Assembly (NCBI GenBank): GCA_029946075.1
Contig: JAQSDT010000062.1
Coordinates: forward strand, 1 to 8,062
Origin: a bacterium
GTDB lineage: Bacteria; Pseudomonadota; Alphaproteobacteria; Rhizobiales; Xanthobacteraceae
DNA: 8,062 nt
Direction: 5' to 3'
A program made the position numbers and the translations under genes. Numbering within the stretch: position 1 is the stretch's first letter; each line of letters begins with the position of its first letter. A model generated the notes under the pieces. The model was not told the DNA's origin. It saw only the letters and a list, made by a program, of their open reading frames with translations, and ran no database searches. Below, piece after piece: positions 5,923 to 8,062 of this stretch.

Positions 5923-6396
5923 ATGAGGATCATCGCCTGGAGCGTTCTTTCTTCGTTTGCCGGTCGGCATCCGGAGACCGAGGTGTCGCTTCAGCGCTGG
6001 AGAGCACTGGTCAAGGCGGCGAGATGGAATTCGATGGACGATGTCCGCTTTGCCGCACCGAAAGCGAAAATTCTCAATGGCGAACGTGTGAGATTTGAAA
6101 TCGCGGGCGGTAATTATCGAATGATCGTCGCGTTCGATTTCAGCAGGAGCATCGCATTCGTCAAGTTCATTGGGACGCACGCCGAGTATGACCGGGCCGA
6201 CGCCCTGACCGTTTCGCTATTCCAGGAGAAGCAGGATGGAAATTCGCCCGATCAGAAACGACGAAGATCACGCTGCCGCGCTCCGGGAAATCGAGAAGCT
6301 GTGGGGGGCTGCGACCGGCACGGAGGAGGGCGACAAGCTCGACATCCTTGCGACGCTGGTCGAAAAGTACGAAGAGTCGCGCTGGCCGGAAGTTGA
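5923..6396 (+). CDS. higB: HigB-type mRNA interferase toxin with out-of-family C-terminal extension
   Basis: This is the toxin of a type II toxin-antitoxin pair. Relatives are RelE-fold ribosome-dependent mRNA endonucleases. Residues 1-97 carry the HigB family pattern: MRIIAWSVLSSFAGRHPETE at the start, a W-x-x-x-VKAARW helix (26-35), DDVRFAAPKAKIL (39-51), RVRFEIAGGNYRMIVAF (55-71) and FIGTHAEYDRADA (82-94). HigB proteins usually end near residue 100. Here the frame stays open to a TGA at 6394-6396 and gives 157 residues, with the last 53 overlapping higA out of frame and rich in Arg, Gly and Asp. That tail is probably accidental. ATG 5923 is chosen over ATG 5893, which lies in the operator. 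No Shine-Dalgarno sequence is evident. Bases 6061-6120 are 26/60 G+C, well below the neighbouring genes, which suggests acquisition by transfer. Confidence 0.88.
   Translation: MRIIAWSVLSSFAGRHPETEVSLQRWRALVKAARWNSMDDVRFAAPKAKILNGERVRFEIAGGNYRMIVAFDFSRSIAFVKFIGTHAEYDRADALTVSLFQEKQDGNSPDQKRRRSRCRAPGNREAVGGCDRHGGGRQARHPCDAGRKVRRVALAGS
6225..6228 (+). promoter_or_regulatory. Ribosome binding site of higA, inside the toxin frame
   Basis: GGAG within CCAGGAGAAGCAGG lies 7 nt before the higA ATG at 6236. It is the only strong Shine-Dalgarno sequence in the module and would favour antitoxin synthesis over toxin. Confidence 0.75.
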
Positions 6397-6607
6397 TGCG
6401 GCCGATCCGATCGATCTGCTGATCTATGCCATCGAAGAACTGGGCCATACCCAGGCAGAACTCGCGGAGCTGCTTGGCTCGCGATCCAGGGCTTCCGAAT
6501 TGCTCAACCGTCGGCGCTCTCTCACCGTCGAGATGATTCACAAGATCAGTGAAGCCTGGAAGATACCCGCCGACCTGCTGGTTCGACCGAGTCGCGTGGC
6601 TGCGTAA
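6236..6607 (+). CDS. higA: HigA-type antitoxin, Xre-family DNA-binding protein
   Basis: A 123-residue antitoxin that neutralises the upstream toxin and probably represses the shared promoter. The N-terminal half (1-55, MEIRPIRNDEDHAAALREIE through the helical KLDILATLVEKYEESR) is the part that distinguishes HigA of this type from plain Xre repressors. The C-terminal half (about 57-118) is a helix-turn-helix domain: IDLLIYAIEELGHTQAELAE (59-78), LLGSRSRASELLNRRRSLT (79-97) with the recognition helix near 83-91, and IHKISEAWKIPADLLVRP. Its length is near that of E. coli HigA. Toxin-first gene order is normal for HigBA. The start is fixed by GGAG 7 nt upstream. The gene ends just before a terminator. 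It overlaps the extended toxin frame by 161 nt, which is odd for the family. Confidence 0.93.
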   Translation: MEIRPIRNDEDHAAALREIEKLWGAATGTEEGDKLDILATLVEKYEESRWPEVDAADPIDLLIYAIEELGHTQAELAELLGSRSRASELLNRRRSLTVEMIHKISEAWKIPADLLVRPSRVAA

Positions 6608-6609
6608 CT

Positions 6610-6634
6610 GGCGGGCTTATTTCCCCGCCGTTTT
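6610..6634 (+). terminator. Intrinsic terminator of higBA, right copy of the 25-bp direct repeat
   Basis: GGCGGG (6610-6615) pairs with CCCGCC (6624-6629), followed by GTTTT and, after CTGC, another TTTT. It starts 3 nt after the higA stop. All 25 bases are identical to 5831-5855. On the minus strand the loop and one arm encode the last codons and the TAA stop (6617-6619) of the converging phosphatase gene. Confidence 0.85.
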
Positions 6635-8062
6635 CTGCTTTTCATCTCCTGCGTTCAATCCGAGCGTGCGGCCGGGGAAGCCCGCCGCATCGAAGTAGCG
6701 CTGGGTGCCGACGCGCTGAAAATTCAGGACGGTGCGCAGGCCGTTGGCGGCCGGTTTCGATTTCACGATGCCGGTATAGGCCTGCGGAATCGCGCCGTTC
6801 GGCATCGCCTCGGTCATGACGCGGCCGATCAGTTTTCCCCTGGCCTTCTGCGTCAATCCCAGCAGCCTTGCCGCGGTGGCGCCGACGTCGGCGTTGCTGA
6901 CGGGGAGGGCGTCGACATAAGCCGACTTGAAATCGGGTCCGATCGCCGCCGTGAAATTCAGCGTGTCGCCGCGGCTGAAGCTGCCATGCATGCCCTGACC
7001 CTGTCGCAGCACGGTATCGGCGATATGCACGGAACAATTGGTCGGCTCGTCACAGCCCGACGACCACGAGCGGAAGTTGACCACGATCGACGGGTGCGGC
7101 ACCACCGCCTTGCCCTTCAGGCCAAGCTGCGACATCGGCAGCGTGCCCGGGAAATTCCCGAACTCGTCGTCGACGAAGAGGCCGCTGACATAATCCTGCT
7201 CCAGCAACGCCTTGATGACGCGGTCCGCCAGCTTGCGTTCCTTGCCGGGGATATAGACCAGGTCCGATCCGCCATTGGTTGCGACCACGATATCGGGCTT
7301 TGCGGGGTCCTTGCCGAGCAGGCCGTTGCCGGCGCGCGGATGCGCGTTGTCGGCGACGCGGGCGTTCTTGTCGTTGGGGTCGAACAGCGGCAGGTTCAGC
7401 GCCTTTGCCAGATCGATGGCGAGGAAACCCATCGGCAGAAAATCCTTCGGCGTGTCGTCATAGGAAATCTTCGCCGCCGGGCTGGTCCTGCTTTCCTTTG
7501 ATATCGTCGAGAAGCCGTGATCGGAGGAGATCATGATGTTGGTGCTGGCGGCGAGGCCGAGTTCGTCGAGCGCCTTGCGCAACCGGGCGAGGTTGTCGTC
7601 AGCATTCCTGATTCCGGCCATCGAGGTCGGGCCGTTGATCCCGGGAGTGATGGCGTTGAGGCTGTCGCCGTGATTGTGCTGACTGCCATCGGGATCGCGC
7701 GACCAGTACACCAGCACGAACGGCTTGTTGCGCGCCTTGAACATCGGCAGCACCACCTTGGTGGCGACATCGGCCATGTAAGCCTGCTGGGCGACGTTGG
7801 CGCTGGTCGTTCCAGGCGTTTTTGCATCGCCGGCCTTGCCGTTCTCGCCGCGCGAGGGCGTCACGATCGGCAGGTTCGCCTTGCCCAGCGCATCCTTCAT
7901 TTCGTCGGACAGCGCGACGCCGTTCTTGCTGCCGGTGGCATCGTCGATGATGATCGAATGCTGGCCCGATGCACCGCCCTTGTCGGTGTGATCGAACAGG
8001 TAGGTTGGGCCGTGCTTGCCGATCGCGGCGGTGCTGTAGCCCTTCTCGCGGGCCATCTTCAG
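6617..8062 (-). CDS. Alkaline phosphatase/phosphodiesterase superfamily protein (partial, N-terminus off the right edge)
   Basis: These are the last 481 residues of a metal-dependent phosphoesterase of the alkaline phosphatase superfamily (type I phosphodiesterase/nucleotide pyrophosphatase-like). The frame is still open at the window edge and reads LKMAREKGYSTAAIGKHGP, a segment that normally lies well inside such proteins. The ATG at 8056 is therefore not the true start, and the nucleophile Thr/Ser with the first metal ligand is off the window. Visible metal-site motifs, by base position, are YWSRDPDGSQHNHGD (7664-7708, the D-x-x-x-H pattern), SSDHGFS (about 7511-7528) and MHGSFSRGD (about 6965-6991). 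A GCDEPTNC pair of cysteines suggests a disulfide and so a periplasmic location, which is inferred. The C-terminal end is KQKTAGK. Substrate unknown; it could be a phosphomonoesterase or a phosphodiesterase. Confidence 0.9.
   Translation of the reverse strand: MKMAREKGYSTAAIGKHGPTYLFDHTDKGGASGQHSIIIDDATGSKNGVALSDEMKDALGKANLPIVTPSRGENGKAGDAKTPGTTSANVAQQAYMADVATKVVLPMFKARNKPFVLVYWSRDPDGSQHNHGDSLNAITPGINGPTSMAGIRNADDNLARLRKALDELGLAASTNIMISSDHGFSTISKESRTSPAAKISYDDTPKDFLPMGFLAIDLAKALNLPLFDPNDKNARVADNAHPRAGNGLLGKDPAKPDIVVATNGGSDLVYIPGKERKLADRVIKALLEQDYVSGLFVDDEFGNFPGTLPMSQLGLKGKAVVPHPSIVVNFRSWSSGCDEPTNCSVHIADTVLRQGQGMHGSFSRGDTLNFTAAIGPDFKSAYVDALPVSNADVGATAARLLGLTQKARGKLIGRVMTEAMPNGAIPQAYTGIVKSKPAANGLRTVLNFQRVGTQRYFDAAGFPGRTLGLNAGDEKQKTAGK

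Noticed and set aside
6986..7501. 171-codon plus-strand frame opposite the phosphatase
   Set aside because: It is an antisense shadow with no ribosome binding site or recognisable domain; the minus strand carries the metal-binding motifs.
8054..8056. ATG 8056 as the true start of the phosphatase gene
   Set aside because: The frame remains open upstream to the window edge and the residues there belong to the middle of a phosphatase-superfamily domain; the catalytic N-terminal part must lie outside.

Overview
The window looks like chromosome of a GC-rich alphaproteobacterium, most likely Bradyrhizobium or a close relative (Nitrobacteraceae). The protein styles, the strong G/C preference at third codon positions, the GGCGGGG...CCCCGCC-TTTT terminators and a palindromic intergenic element of about 100 bp (3516-3618) all fit this. 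The assignment is made by eye and from memory, not by a search.

Layout. Positions 1-1150 (minus) hold the N-terminal 383 residues of a class I DNA photolyase that runs off the left edge. Diverging from it is a complete methyl-accepting chemotaxis protein with a periplasmic Cache-type sensor (1261-2997, plus), closed by a strong GC hairpin. A small four-helix membrane protein of the DUF2177 type follows from a TTG start (3107-3505, plus). It converges on a 1-Cys (Prx6-type) peroxiredoxin (3647-4306, minus), and the gap between them is filled by a palindromic element and two hairpins. About 400 bp of mostly non-coding DNA precede an unrecognised protein with a C-terminal hydrophobic helix (4709-5290, plus) that ends in a canonical terminator. 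Two tiny genes follow: a 49-residue unknown (5449-5598) and a 59-residue winged-helix-like protein (5640-5819), closed by a second terminator.

Positions 5888-6607 carry a complete HigB/HigA-type toxin-antitoxin module with its promoter and a palindromic operator. Its terminator shares a 25-bp exact repeat with the terminator just upstream, so the module is bracketed by direct repeats. The toxin reading frame does not stop at the usual place but runs 161 nt into the antitoxin gene. The last gene, converging from the right edge, is the C-terminal part of an alkaline phosphatase/phosphodiesterase superfamily protein (6617-8062, minus). Its final codons lie inside the HigA terminator.

Most of the window is ordinary housekeeping and accessory chromosome: light-driven DNA repair, chemotaxis, peroxide defence and a phosphatase, with no evident joint pathway. 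The toxin-antitoxin block is the part most worth a second look, for its flanking repeats, read-through toxin frame and possibly leaderless transcript. I see no tRNA, rRNA, CRISPR array or transposase.
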